A stretch of 64,000 nt of DNA from Gonocerus acuteangulatus (Eukaryota > Arthropoda > Insecta > Hemiptera > Coreidae): contig OX328131.1 in assembly GCA_946811695.1 (NCBI GenBank), positions 8,176,326 to 8,240,325 on the forward strand, in the 5' to 3' direction. Shown piece after piece: positions 1-58,878 of the stretch. Each line of letters begins with the position of its first letter. Within the stretch, counting starts at the first letter, position 1. Under the pieces are notes generated by a model that was not told the DNA's origin, did no database searches, and saw nothing but the letters and a program-made list of their open reading frames with translations. The position numbers were made by a program, and so were the translations under genes.

Positions 1-39
1 ATGTAAAATATCATTACAATATGAAAATATTATACAGGA

Positions 40-370
40 AGAATTAGAATCCGAGGTCTGTTTCACTCCATTGGCGCAAAATCGAGGTAATTTTAAGGAC
101 AAATATGTTTATTTTTCAAGAAATGAATCTGCAGTCAAAATTCTTTTTTTTTCTTCTTTTTTTTGCAAAATAGATATATTTTGATTGAAATGCCCTTCAT
201 AATGTGCCGATGGGGTGAAACAGACCCCAGATTCGAATAATTCAGCAACCCTCGAAACCATGGACACTCTAATTGTTTCTTCGTAAATGATTTCATACAA
301 AATTAGACCTTCAAATGTCCTTAAACCTGACATGCTGGAGTGAAATGGACTCTGGATTCGGATTCAGCTT
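40..370. repeat. inverted and direct copies of a ~30 bp word
   Basis: GAATCCGAGGTCTGTTTCAC at 48, its inverted form near 214-236, and an inverted variant near 339-362. A further copy is at 39798-39842. The element type is unknown. Confidence 0.4.
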
Positions 371-507
371 GTCGAAATAATGGGTTGAGTAAAAAAAAAA
401 TGTCCGTTTTCTTTATGTTTGAACTTTGCATCGTAATTCCTCTCTTATTTACATTCGGGAGCTAAGAATTGTGATAAGAAGTTCATGTTTGATCCCGTCT
501 GAATCAT

Positions 508-1200
508 TTGGTACACAGCATGCCCTCTGTCCGGGTTCAGTACTTCTATAGCTTCCCTTTGTTCACAATGACACTACAGTACAGAATTATCATAATTTTG
601 CTTTATTTTTGGAAACGGAAGTTTTCAGCCACTGAAGCCATTCGTTTAGTTGTTGAATTTGAGGATGAAGACTCTTTGAATGAAAGGATGGTGAGAAAGT
701 TGTTCCAAAAATTTAATGCAGGTGATTTGAGCCTTGAAAAGAAATCTGTATCAGGGCATGTTCCAGTAGTCAACCAGAACGCTCTGTGCACTGCTATTGA
801 AGCTGATCCTACGAAAAGCAATTCTAAGAGGTTCTATTCAGTACAACTGCAGAGAATTTGCGATGTTTTGGTTCGGCGGTATCCAGGTTTAGTCAACAGG
901 AAGTGAGTCTTGTTCCAACAAGATAATGGCAGACCCCACATCTCTCGCCTTACAAAACAAAAACTAGGTGATTTGGATGGAATCGAGCTTCTCCCTCCCC
1001 TGGAATGTAGTCCAGACCTAGCACCATAAGACTACCACCTGTTCAGGTCAATGGCTCATTTCATTCGTGGGAAAACATTCCAAAACTTGAATGAAGTTGA
1101 AAATGGTGTTTGTGATTTCTTCTATTTTAACCCAAAGAGTGGTACCATCAAGGATTTCTACAGGTGGCTTCCAAAAGGTGTCAAACCATAGAACGCAAAG
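508..1200 (+). mobile_element. mariner transposase remnant with internal deletion
   Basis: 508-903 includes the N-terminal mariner region (SATEAIRLVVEFEDEDSLNE, NAGDLSLEKKSVSGHVPV). After a stop at about 904, 909-1200 gives LFQQDNGRPHISRLTKQKL, then SPDLAP, a stop and DYHLF, the catalytic-core end of mariner. The central part with the first catalytic Asp is missing. It lies upstream of the first visible AK9 exon. Confidence 0.8.
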
Positions 1201-1515
1201 GTATATATATTGATTATTAAAAACCTTGTAAGCAGAAGCAAAATCAACTTTCATTTTTACCTAAAAAACGGTCATTTTTTTTTTACTCACCCCATTACAT
1301 AAGAATATATGTATGGTGTCTTTGGAAAATACCACTTTTTTTTGGTTAAGGCACCTGCACAGAGAGCTTAGGAATTAGGCAATCAAATTTCAGCCTGATC
1401 AAATCATTTTTCTAAAAAATAAATATTTGAAATGTATATTTTATATTAAATCTGGATTGCTCTTTATTTTATTACAGCAAACCAAAATTTCATTTTCAAT
1501 TTATTTTTTTTATAG

Positions 1516-33701
<32,186 letters not shown>

Positions 33702-34770
33702 TGACGAAATTTGTTAAATATTATGAAAATGAACTAAAAAAGTTGATTTGTGAGAAACAGCTTTTGAATAATAACTCTTTTAAATCGTAAGTATAGTTTA
33801 TTGCCTTGACGATATCTCCTTCCAGCAGGAATATGATACAACTAAAGACTGGTCATTTTGAGAAAACGTATAGAAAAATCAATCAATTTTTCATTTAGTA
33901 TTATCTAATAGATAAATTCAGTAATAGGTTCTTCTGATGGAACGATCTAAAACGGCTTGAAGAAGCATTGTTTCACCAACCCCCCATCGTATCAATTTTA
34001 CCTCCAACCACAGTTACTACAGTGCAATTTAAATTGTGTACTAGAATACATTATTTCTTACCTTTTATTCTTTACACATCAGATGCTTAATACTTCTCAT
34101 AAAGTCAATGTGTGATATTATATGACAAAACTTTGCCTAATCTGAATAGGGTCTGGTTTCAATTAGTTCAGAATAGCTGGACTCTACTGTATTATCATTT
34201 ACTATTATTATTTTTACGATACTCCACATCATTAGTGAGTAGCATCGAATGGCCCTTTTGCACCTGAGTGCTGCTCGTAGTGATATTTCCAATACCAAGT
34301 CAGTAAATCACCAATCTAAGTAAAATATATTAAAATAAAAAATAGGTAAAAAAATAAATTAAATTAAAGAAAACAAAGAATCTATAGAAAACACAAGAAA
34401 TAAATTAAACATTAAATGATTTATTATCATTGAAAGAAAAGGTAAATATTTTTCATTCAGGTATAGGTGTAGGTATTCCTAAAACTAGCGTAATGTTGTG
34501 AATTGATATTCACTTGATAAAAGGTAAGTTAATATATCTGTACCTTGGAACAAAAAGTGCCAATGTCCAAACCTCTGAAATTTGAGTGAACTGTACGAGT
34601 TACATCAGGGTGGGATAACCATAATTGTTAAAAGGGCCAATGTTAAAGAAAAATATTCTTTCCCTCAAAAACTAACAATGTGAAGACATTTGCCCTTTTA
34701 ACAATTAATGTTTAATGTCACTGTATGTAATAATGTAATAAAATAAAAAATAACACTTTGCATGAAACAG
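33702..34770. other. intergenic gap between convergent AK9 and NUDCD1
   Basis: About 1.1 kb of A/T-rich sequence. Only the dispersed repeat at 34536-34645 and the NUDCD1 poly-A signal are supported. Confidence 0.6.
34536..34645 (+). repeat. dispersed repeat, copy 1 of 3
   Basis: CCAATGTCCAAACCTCTGAA and AATTGTTAAAAGGGCC recur at 36601-36715 (same strand), and part recurs inverted at 37166-37245. It lies in the gap between the convergent AK9 and NUDCD1 genes. Confidence 0.6.
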
Positions 34771-34776
34771 TTTATT
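34771..34776 (-). terminator. polyadenylation signal of NUDCD1
   Basis: AATAAA on the minus strand, about 165 bp past the NUDCD1 stop codon. The region from here to the AK9 stop (33702-34770) has no convincing coding sequence. Confidence 0.6.
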
Positions 34777-34940
34777 CAAAATATATAAATAGCTTTAGAT
34801 AATTAATATTTATACAAACATAAAAGTGGCTCAAGAAAATGAAAGATTAAATTACAATATATACAATATAATCCAAAAATCATTCAAAATTAAAACCTAT
34901 CGAAATAAAGAATGTTTCCTTTAGTTAAATGTTCTTTCCA

Positions 34941-51060
<16,120 letters not shown>

Positions 51061-52415
51061 GGCTATTTCTCGAAAACGTGCTTCTAGTTCCAGGAGGATA
51101 TCAACCCATACAGTTCCAGGAGTGAAGCAAGTAAGCTCGAATTTCCCACTATCTTCTAATGTTTATTTATATACAGAACGATAAATCATGAACGATCAGA
51201 GGCATAGAGATAGTTGGTTTATCTCTACAATTCCGAGCTCTTTGAAAATATTGCCAAACAATTCTTGATAAAAAAATAAACCAGAGGAAAAGATATTTCT
51301 CTTTTAATTTTCAAAATTTTATTACACAAAGAAATTTAAAAAATGTAATTTTAATTTAAGATTTACCTGAATAAGTTAAAAAAATAATATTAGTCTATTT
51401 TAACGGTCAACCAAAAGATTAGATAGAACTGAGGTTTCACCTCCTTAACTGTTGAAACAAGAATGAATCTTTCAAATTAATAATTTATTAAGAAAAGGAA
51501 TGTCTGCAGACTGAAATGTTTGCTACCGAAAAAACAGTATTTTTATGAGCTGATTTGAGGGGGCATGGTCAACTTACAAATATTCTATTAAATCCTCACG
51601 GAGCACTTTGGGCTCTTCCGTGCCCAATGGTTTAGTCTGTGCTCTCTACTGGCTCTCGCATAAGACTCAGTTCACCCAACTCTCATCACAATACAAAATT
51701 ATTGGTCGTAGAGCTTGCCGTAAGTGTTATCGAAAACTATTTCGACTTAAAAAGCTCTAATTTTGACTGCATTTCGATCTCCTTGTTTGGGAGGTATGAA
51801 ATACTCTACAACTATACTAAATACGCCCATGGGCGATAAAATATTCACATATTTGAATTCGAAAATGTTAAAATTAATTGAGTGGACATCGTTGACCGTT
51901 GCGAATACTTAATAAAACTACATTTTTAATTTATAAAATGTAGTTTTTTTTAAGAAACCATACCAAACCTGACTGAATCTGCTTTCGAAAATGCTAAAAT
52001 ACTGAATAACAAGTAAGACCTTATAAAAAAATAAGAGAAAATATGAATTTAAAAAAAAAATATGAGGCTAAAAATAGGAGAAAAACAATAAATAAAAATA
52101 GAGAGATTAAATATTTAAATAATATATTTTTCAATACAATAGACGACATTTAATAATGTTGATATCAGGTTTTATTTTATTATAACGTTTTTAAATGACA
52201 AAAGCTTTCTCTGGAATCGTTCTAAACCCTGACTATCGATTATCACTGCTGATTGAAAACGGCCATATTATTTTATTGTGTTAGCCTAGACGTGGCCATA
52301 GCTGTGGAAGGTCTTCCTTTGTTAAGGCTAAAATTATGTGTCTATAGTTAATCTAATTCTGAATTGGTTTCTATAGATGTAAAACATGTTGAGTAGCAAA
52401 CAAAGGATATTATAT
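51061..52415. other. upstream region of NUDCD1, no gene seen
   Basis: The first ~120 bp probably include the NUDCD1 5' UTR and promoter, but no core element stands out. A small inverted remnant lies at 51880-51960. Reading frames here are short and uninformative. Confidence 0.4.
51880..51960. mobile_element. small inverted-repeat remnant resembling Penelope-like ends
   Basis: AATAAAACTACATTTTT and its reverse complement flank a 7 bp spacer at about 51911-51951. The same words occur in the arms of element 3 (59930-59950, 61640-61670). The remnant is too short to classify with certainty. Confidence 0.3.
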
Positions 52416-52536
52416 ATAAATATATATCATGATGATTAGATAGTTAGCCGTCGAGGTGATAAGTAAAGATGGAATGGTTGGGATTCGGCTAAATAAACCT
52501 CAATATGATTTTTGTTTTAAAAAAATCTATATTTCG

Positions 52537-52570
52537 GACGTTTCGGCTACTCATTGGTAGCCTTCGTCAG
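52537..52570 (-). ncRNA. candidate type I hammerhead ribozyme, element 2 left arm
   Basis: Minus-strand copy of the motif at 53816-53849, with the same CUGACGA, GAAAC and GUC core. The two copies face away from the centre of the palindrome, toward its outer ends. Confidence 0.55.
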
Positions 52571-53815
52571 CTAAAATGACAAAAAAGAAATTAATACAGA
52601 AACAAACAAGAAAAAATTATAATTGTGATAGGTAACAGAACTATAGATACAATTTAACTTATAACAGAACATATCGTCTTAAATTCTTAGAATGAGTAGA
52701 ATGAAAAAGAATATAGGTACAGTAATTGATTTTAATAGTAATTAGTAACATTAATTGATTTTACAAAGAAATAAGAAAACTATATACCAATGACAAATAT
52801 AGTAGCTAATAGTAACATTAATTAATTTTACAAAGAAATAAGATACTACATACCAATGGAAATGCCGAGCGGCAGAGGAAGACCAAGGTTGGCAATTAAG
52901 TAACCATTGTGAAAGTGTCTAAGGAAAAAAGGAATCTGCAAGGGGTATATGTAACTGGAAACAACAAGAGGTGGGGGAAACGGGCGGAAAGGATCAAACA
53001 GATGTTTATGACATTTTATGACAGGAAAGGAGAGAAAGGTGTTAATGGAAGGATACCCAAGGGGCAAGGTAAAAATCTAGGTAGGTGGTCGGGAGAGTAT
53101 TTGGAAAATATTAGCGTACTTAGGAGAAATGCCTTGTTGGTCAGTTTTGTAATTTATATTGTTTTTGTTTAAGTTTATGTGTACACATAAATCTCGGAAT
53201 GTGTACACATAAACTTAAACAAAAACAATATAAATTACAAAACTGACCAACAAGGCATTTCTCCTATGTACGCTAATATTTTCCAAATACTCTCCCGACC
53301 ACCTACCTAGATTTTTACCTTGCCCCTTGGGTATCCTTCCATTAACACCTTTCTCTCCTTTCCTGTCATAAAATGTCATAAACATCTGTTTGATCCTTTC
53401 CGCCCGTTTCCCCCACCTCTTGTTGTTTCCAGTTACATATACCCCTTGCAGATTCCTTTTTTCCTTAGACACTTTCACAATGGTTACTTAATGCCAACCT
53501 TGGTCTTGCTCTGCCGCTCGGCATTTCCATTGGTATGTAGTATCTTATTTCTTTGTAAAATTAATTAATGTTACTATTAGCTACTATATTTGTCATTGGT
53601 ATATAGTTTTCTTATTTCTTTGTAAAATCAATTAATGTTACTAATTACTATTAAAATCAATTACTGTACCTATATTCTTTTTCATTCTACTCATTCTAAG
53701 AATTTAAGACGATATGTTCTGTTATAAGTTAAATTGTATCTATAGTTCTGTTACCTATCACAATTATAATTTTTTCTTGTTTGTTTCTGTATTAATTTCT
53801 TTTTTGTCATTTTAG

Positions 53816-53849
53816 CTGACGAAGGCTACCAATGAGTAGCCGAAACGTC
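53816..53849 (+). ncRNA. candidate type I hammerhead ribozyme, element 2 right arm
   Basis: CUGACGA (53816-53822), stem II GGCUAC/GUAGCC, GAAAC and GUC (53847-53849). Stem I can form between the AUUUUAG just before the core and the CGAAAU just after it. Stem III has no loop, as in minimal ribozymes that act as dimers. Activity is inferred from the conserved core only. Confidence 0.55.
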
Positions 53850-54563
53850 CGAAATATAGATTTTTTTAAAACAAAAATCATATTGAGGTTTATTTAGCCG
53901 AATCCCAACCATTCCATCTTTACTTATAAATATATATGAGACCTTCTGCCAATTAAATTAAATTATTTTATTTGAATGTTTTTTATTTCTTATGAACTGT
54001 TTATTGCTTAAAAACAACACCAAAATAAGAGAACAACGTTTTGAATATTCTAAAAAAACAACTCCACTGATAACAAAAATATTAAAAAAATATAATCCAG
54101 ATTGCACCAGCTATTCTTTATAAGTTTAAAGAAATTTCAATACCATTTGACACACTTTACGAAAGAAAAGTTGCAGTAATGACATTTTAGTAGATTCAGA
54201 AATAATAAAATCATAATATTATTTTAATGAAGAAAATATTTTTTTCATGAATAGGAGTTGAAAACAAATCAAGTTCAAATTAACTAATTACGTAGAAATT
54301 GTAGTGGTCTTGCCTAGAATGAGGATCACTCAATAATATTTGCCTCCCAAAAAAATAACATTTTTTTTTTTTTTTTTTCCCTACCCCCAAAGAAAATTTA
54401 CAAAGCAAAACCTCTGGCTTGCGCCAGTTCATGCTACATTCCACTTTCCACAAATAATGTCAGTGTTTGATGGTGGAGTACACTTTTTCCATGCGAGTCT
54501 TCCCTTGAAGGGTCCATCCACTTGCTGTTGGTGGGGGGCCAACGCTGATTCTCCTCATCCGTC

Positions 54564-56864
54564 TTAAAGTTGTCGTAGATCAACCAGCTGTTCGGCAGAT
54601 TTACTGCCTTGCCACCTGCTGGGGGGAGGCGGCGGAGTGATATTTGCGAACAGAGGATTTCCGCAGTGCCTGAGGTTGTCGTAGAATTTAATGTGTCTTC
54701 TTTTAATGAATTCTTCAACCCCAGGTATCTCAAGTTCTTCCCGCAGTACCTCGTTTCGTCTGCGCTGATAAGACGTACCCAGGACACATCTCCTTATGAT
54801 CCTGTTTTGGAAGGCTTGGATCTTCCGCAGAGTGGCCGGATAAAGGTATCTCATTAAAAGGTGCTCCATGTGTAAGCGTGGGTCTTATTATGGCTTTGTA
54901 TATTTTGATTTTAAGCCTGAGTGAGAGAGAACCTGACATTAGGAGATGGTTGAGCCTCGCTGTTCGTTCTCTCGCTAAGCTTATCCTGTTGGCAACGTGC
55001 GGCGTGAGGGAGAGCTGCCTTTCCAGCCGGATACCGAGATAGTCTATCCTGGAGGAGACAGGTTGGTCATGTCCGTCGATATTGAACGTTTTAGGAAGCT
55101 TCCCTTCTTTTCGTGACCCTTTATTTCCTTGGAAAGAGAGGAGGACTGCATCGGTTTTCATGGGGTCCACAATGATTTTGACTGCTCGCAGGGAGTTCGA
55201 TATCTCTTTGCTCGCTGCTTCAGCTTTGCACATAGCCATCTTTGCCTGAAAGCTTGATGCATAGATTGCTATATCGTCGGTATAAGCTGCTACGTTGACT
55301 CCGGGGAATTTGAGCTTCACGATGTGACTGGTGTACAAGATGAACAGAACCGGGCCCAGTACAGATCCTTGGGGTACTCCGCATATAGTGTTCTTGATGC
55401 CTGAGAAATACTCACCCACTTTAACCGAGATGGTTCTTTCCGCGAGGTAGTCTCGGATTATATTGACTAAAGTAGGGTTGAAGCAGTATTCTTCTTCAGT
55501 TCAGTCTTCTTCGGGATGTTGTCATCTCCGGCGGCCTTTCCTCCTTTTGTTCTGCGAAGAGCCGACTCTTGCTGCCGAAATGTGAAAAAGATTGGGCAGT
55601 TGTCACAGGCTGCTTCCGACGGTTGCTCCGGGACTGGTACCCCTTTGGCCCGTTCGGCATCTCGTGTCTCGTAGGCCACCGCGAGTGTCTCCGCCTGTTC
55701 CATGGGCGATAGGAGATAGTCTCCATCATGTAACAGGACAGTTCTTCTCTTTGAATTAGTACTTCTTAGTAGCTTCCAGAAGCGCTTGTGGTCTTCTTGT
55801 GTTCTTCGTAGCTGGTCTTCCCAGAGAGCTGTCTTCCATATTTTCATGAGCACCACGATTTGCTTTGTCATGCTGTTGATTGCCGGCTTGAGACTGGAGT
55901 TCCTAGTCCTATAGAAGGTATTTTTAAGCCTGTTTCTCTGGGCGATGAGCTGTAAGATGTGGACTGGAACTTCCCTTTGGTAGGTTGGTGCTGGTGAGAA
56001 TTTAGGAATGGTAGTATCCGCACTCGTATTGATCGCCTCCATGAGGATGTTTATGGCTCTGGCAACATCTGAAGTGGTTTGGCATGCAGTAATCGTTGGG
56101 AGGAATGCGTCAATGCAGGATTTGTATCCTGTCCAGTCCGCCTTGGAGAAGTTGTATTTGGAAGGTGCATGTGGCGTCAGAGGCTCCCCTTCCATTTCGT
56201 ATACAATGGGCCGGTGGTCGGAGGGTCCAAAGTCTAGAACTTGGCATCCAGTGATGTTATATGGGTTGCCAGTTAGAAGGAGGTCCAACGTTGAGACCCA
56301 GCAGGGGTTAGCCTGATGCCGAAACGTATGTACCCCTGGGTGGAAGACGGTGACAGGTTGTTGAAATATAAATCGTCCCAGTTCGTTCTCTGTGGGACAA
56401 TTCCAGGCCGAGTGTTTGGCATTCAAGTCGCCCATAATTAGGTCGTTCCTTCGATGCCTGATACCTCTGATGACTTCTTTAACTGGCTCGACAAGAGTGT
56501 GAGGTCGCCTGTAAATGCAAGTGATCTCGTATCTCCTCTTTAGTCGGGCGGAGATCGTCACCATGCTCGTTCCAGGAGAATCATCCACCAGCCTTGAACT
56601 CCTTCTGGCAGGAATGTCGCGGCGAACCAGGATGGCTACTCCTCCAGCTTTGGCTCTAAAATCCTTATCTTCCCGGTAGACGACATATCCGTGGACAAAT
56701 ATTTTGTCTTTTTTGTTAGTCCGAGTGTCAGTCAGACAAACAACTGCAGGATTGTGTTGGTTAACCATGATTTGGACTTCTCCAAATTTCTCACGTATGC
56801 CGTTGATGTTTAGGTTTATTATCAGTTCACTTTTCATTGCGATTGAAATTTCGTAAAACCTCAT
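54564..56864 (-). pseudogene. Jockey-like LINE ORF2: AP endonuclease and partial reverse transcriptase
   Basis: 56864-55467 carries the endonuclease (NLNINGIREKFG, GGVAILVRR, MGDLNAKHSAWN, FGPSDHRPIVYE) and the first RT block (KGGKAAGDDNIP). A deletion of roughly 100 codons of RT fingers follows. 55419-54730 then gives GVPQGSVLGPVLF and the catalytic AYTDDIAIYAS. After a shift near 54865 the thumb region (QAFQNRIIRRCV) runs to 54567. The copy cannot encode an active RT. Confidence 0.85.
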
Positions 56865-58162
56865 TCATAGTTGTCATGAGCTCAGTCATCATAATGAAGA
56901 GCTTGTCGAACCACGGAGGAGACGATGATTGCTGGTTATCAGCTATAGGCTGGTGATTGCAGTGGCATTCCGTGCCCTGAAGAATGTTGGCGTACGTTTC
57001 ACCAGTGTATCTTGCGGACTTCTGTTTTGTGGGATGTTGAGTAGTTCGTGCTGCTGCACACTCCATTGCCGATGTCATTTTCTGTTGAATAAGCTCCTGC
57101 CTTTTCGGACATACTCGCCAGGCTGCGACATGGGGGCCTTGACAGTTTAGGCATTTTGGAGGTGCTTCAGGGGTTGGACAGGCTTCATTAGGTGCATGGG
57201 CTTCTCCACATTTGGTGCAGCGTCCATGGCGGTAACAGTTTCGAGCGGTATGCCCGAATCGTTGGCAATTATGGCACTGTATCGGGTCACCCCGGTTTTT
57301 AAAAGGCTCAACCCTGACTTTAATATAGTCTACCGCCTATTATCTGTTTCATTTTCTCAAGGGTTACAGCTGCCTCCGTGATGACTAGGAATGGTGGCAT
57401 CCTTGTTTTGCTTCCGTCAGGATGAGTTTTGTTTAGGCGATGGGCTATCACGTAACCTGCACCAAGCTGCACTTTGAGATCTCGAATTATCTCTTCGTCT
57501 GGGTGTTCCAGATCTAACCCGTGTAGTAGGTACCTTTTACGTTTCACAGTCTCCGACTTAGGGGTGTAGGTATGGAATTCGGTATTTGTGCGGTCTAGTA
57601 CTTTTAGTGCTATTCCGTGGTCGCTTTTATTGGCCACGAAGAGTTTGGTTTCGTTCTTCGTTTGCCTAATGCTAAAGTCTCTTAGGCCGTTGGAAAGCAT
57701 AAGCATTTTGAGAGTGTTTGTAGACACTATGGAATCTATTATTATCGGTGGTGGCTTAGGCTCCTTTTTAGTTGCTTCCGTTCCCGTGGATGTAGCGGGT
57801 AGCTCTTCTTCTAATTTTTCTTCCGCCTGCTTCTTGAACCTAGGGTCCGCAAGCGGGGTGAACCTATTATTAATTTGTAGAGTCGGAAGGTTTGGGCTTG
57901 GCCTCTTAAAGGGCCGGCCAGTGACAGTAATGAAACCTTCTTCTTCAGGAGCTTCCATGTCTACCTCCGATGTTTGAGGGCTTTCTGCATGTTTCTGGGA
58001 GGAGGGATTTACAATTTCTCCCTTTAATAATACTGCCTTTGATTCGGTAACATATATCATCTTTACACGTTTGTGTTGAGAGGGGGAACGAGTTTTCATG
58101 CCTCCAAGAGAGTGGACACGAGGGTCCAATCTCTTCAGCTTTAACTGTTGTCCAGTATCCAA
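56827..58162 (-). pseudogene. Jockey-like LINE ORF1 with CCHC zinc knuckles, frameshifted
   Basis: The N-terminal 280 residues (58162-57320) include a domain with RYLLHGLDLEHPDEEI, as in Jockey-type ORF1p. A -1 shift near 57325 leads to the second half. There IKVRVEPFKNRGDPIQC opens a row of zinc knuckles (CHNCQRFGHTARNC, CTKCGEAHAPNEAC, CLNCQGPHVAAWRVC) at about 57300-57110, and the frame stops at 56827. The ORF2 start overlaps this end by 38 bp. It is an RNA-binding protein of the element. Confidence 0.85.
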
Positions 58163-58169
58163 TATGCCA

Positions 58170-58498
58170 GGTTGTACCAGGTACGAAGGGGCTGCTTAAC
58201 AAAAGCTTTGAAAGTGAGGAAAAGCTGATAAAATTCAGAGATTTCTTTTTGGAGCAAATACTAGTTTGGGAGCACAATGCTGATTGTAAAAATAAGAATA
58301 ATAAGGAATTTTACAACCTTATGAGCAGGTTAGGGCTCTCTCAGAGTCAGGCTTCGGGAAACCTTCGAGGATTGGACCCTCACACCTCACAGAGGACACT
58401 TCTTCACATTTCGGAAGTCAGTCCTAATGTAGTGTCGTATTTTTGCTTCAGAAAGATTCAAAAATCTTTAAATAAAGAGAAAAATTCTAAGGGCTGAT
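58170..58498 (+). CDS. unidentified plus-strand coding exon, probable last exon
   Basis: An open frame begins near an acceptor-like AG (about 58170) and runs about 108 codons to a TGA at 58496-58498. The peptide looks protein-like, with a charged helical stretch (EEKLIKFRDFFLEQILVWEH) followed by a Ser/Leu-rich part. It lies directly outside the 5' end of the minus-strand Jockey-like LINE and 380 bp before CFAP20. I do not recognise the family. Upstream exons, if any, would lie in 51200-54340 or be separated by the LINE, and I could not find them. It could also be unconstrained open sequence. Confidence 0.35.
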
Positions 58499-58844
58499 AA
58501 GAGTTCTACAACAAATCAGTGTTGACTCTCTGTTATTAAAAATTCACCTTCAGACATCTTATGAAAAAAAAAAAAAAAAAGAAAAAAAAAAAACATATTT
58601 TCTTTCGGTGATTTTAAGGCATGTCAACCTTTATGACATTATTTATTTATTTATTAATTAAGCTTATCGCAACTCAGGCGACGAAACTGCAGCTTGAAAG
58701 AATTGAGGTAAGTAGAAGATTATGACATTATCGCCAAAGAACTCACTTTAATCTCTTTCTGTATCTACTTGGAATAGTTTACAAACATAAAGTAAGATAA
58801 CCTTCTATTCTGTTGTTTATAAATGCCGACCATTTATGAGGCTT

Positions 58845-58858
58845 GTTGACCGGGTAAC
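58845..58858 (+). promoter_or_regulatory. candidate RFX X-box upstream of CFAP20
   Basis: GTTGAC-CG-GGTAAC, 20 bp before the CFAP20 ATG. It fits the RFX consensus RYYNYY(N1-3)RRNRAC at 11 of 12 defined positions (A in place of Y at position 5) and is near-palindromic. RFX factors drive ciliary genes through X-boxes close to the start site. The binding itself is inferred. Confidence 0.45.
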
Positions 58859-58878
58859 CGCTTTGTTTTTAATGTATA

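Larger units (their letters stand above)
52428..53925. mobile_element. 1.5 kb inverted pseudo-LTR Penelope-like element (element 2)
   Basis: TSD ATAAATATATAT lies at 52416-52427 and 53926-53937. A 33 bp left extension (52428-52460) is followed by a 728 bp minus-oriented arm (52461-53188), a 10 bp spacer and a plus-oriented arm (53199-53925), nearly identical to each other. Each arm contains a complete hammerhead-type core. No reverse transcriptase or GIY-YIG domain is present, so it is non-autonomous or a pseudo-LTR-only product. Both arms hold a matching 87-codon frame reading toward the centre (52909-53172 plus, 53215-53478 minus), with no recognisable family. Confidence 0.75.
54361..58165 (-). 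mobile_element. Jockey-like LINE, minus strand, with internal RT deletion
   Basis: The poly-A tail reads as a T-run at 54361-54378, followed in element order (right to left) by ORF2 and ORF1. ORF1 starts at 58162 and ORF2 at 56864. It is much more GC-rich than the flanks. Defects are a frameshift in ORF1 near 57320, a deletion joining the start of the RT domain to its later part near 55460, and a frameshift near 54865. No RNase H is present, which fits the Jockey clade. I saw no clear target-site duplication. Confidence 0.85.

Noticed and set aside
54000..54125. Coding-like frame (KTTPLITKILKKYNPD) upstream of the Jockey-like LINE
   Set aside because: No acceptable donor follows it before a stop codon, and no homology was recognised.
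58680..58709. 30 nt mini-exon with good splice-like borders before CFAP20
   Set aside because: There is no partner exon in phase, and CFAP20 is complete from 58879.
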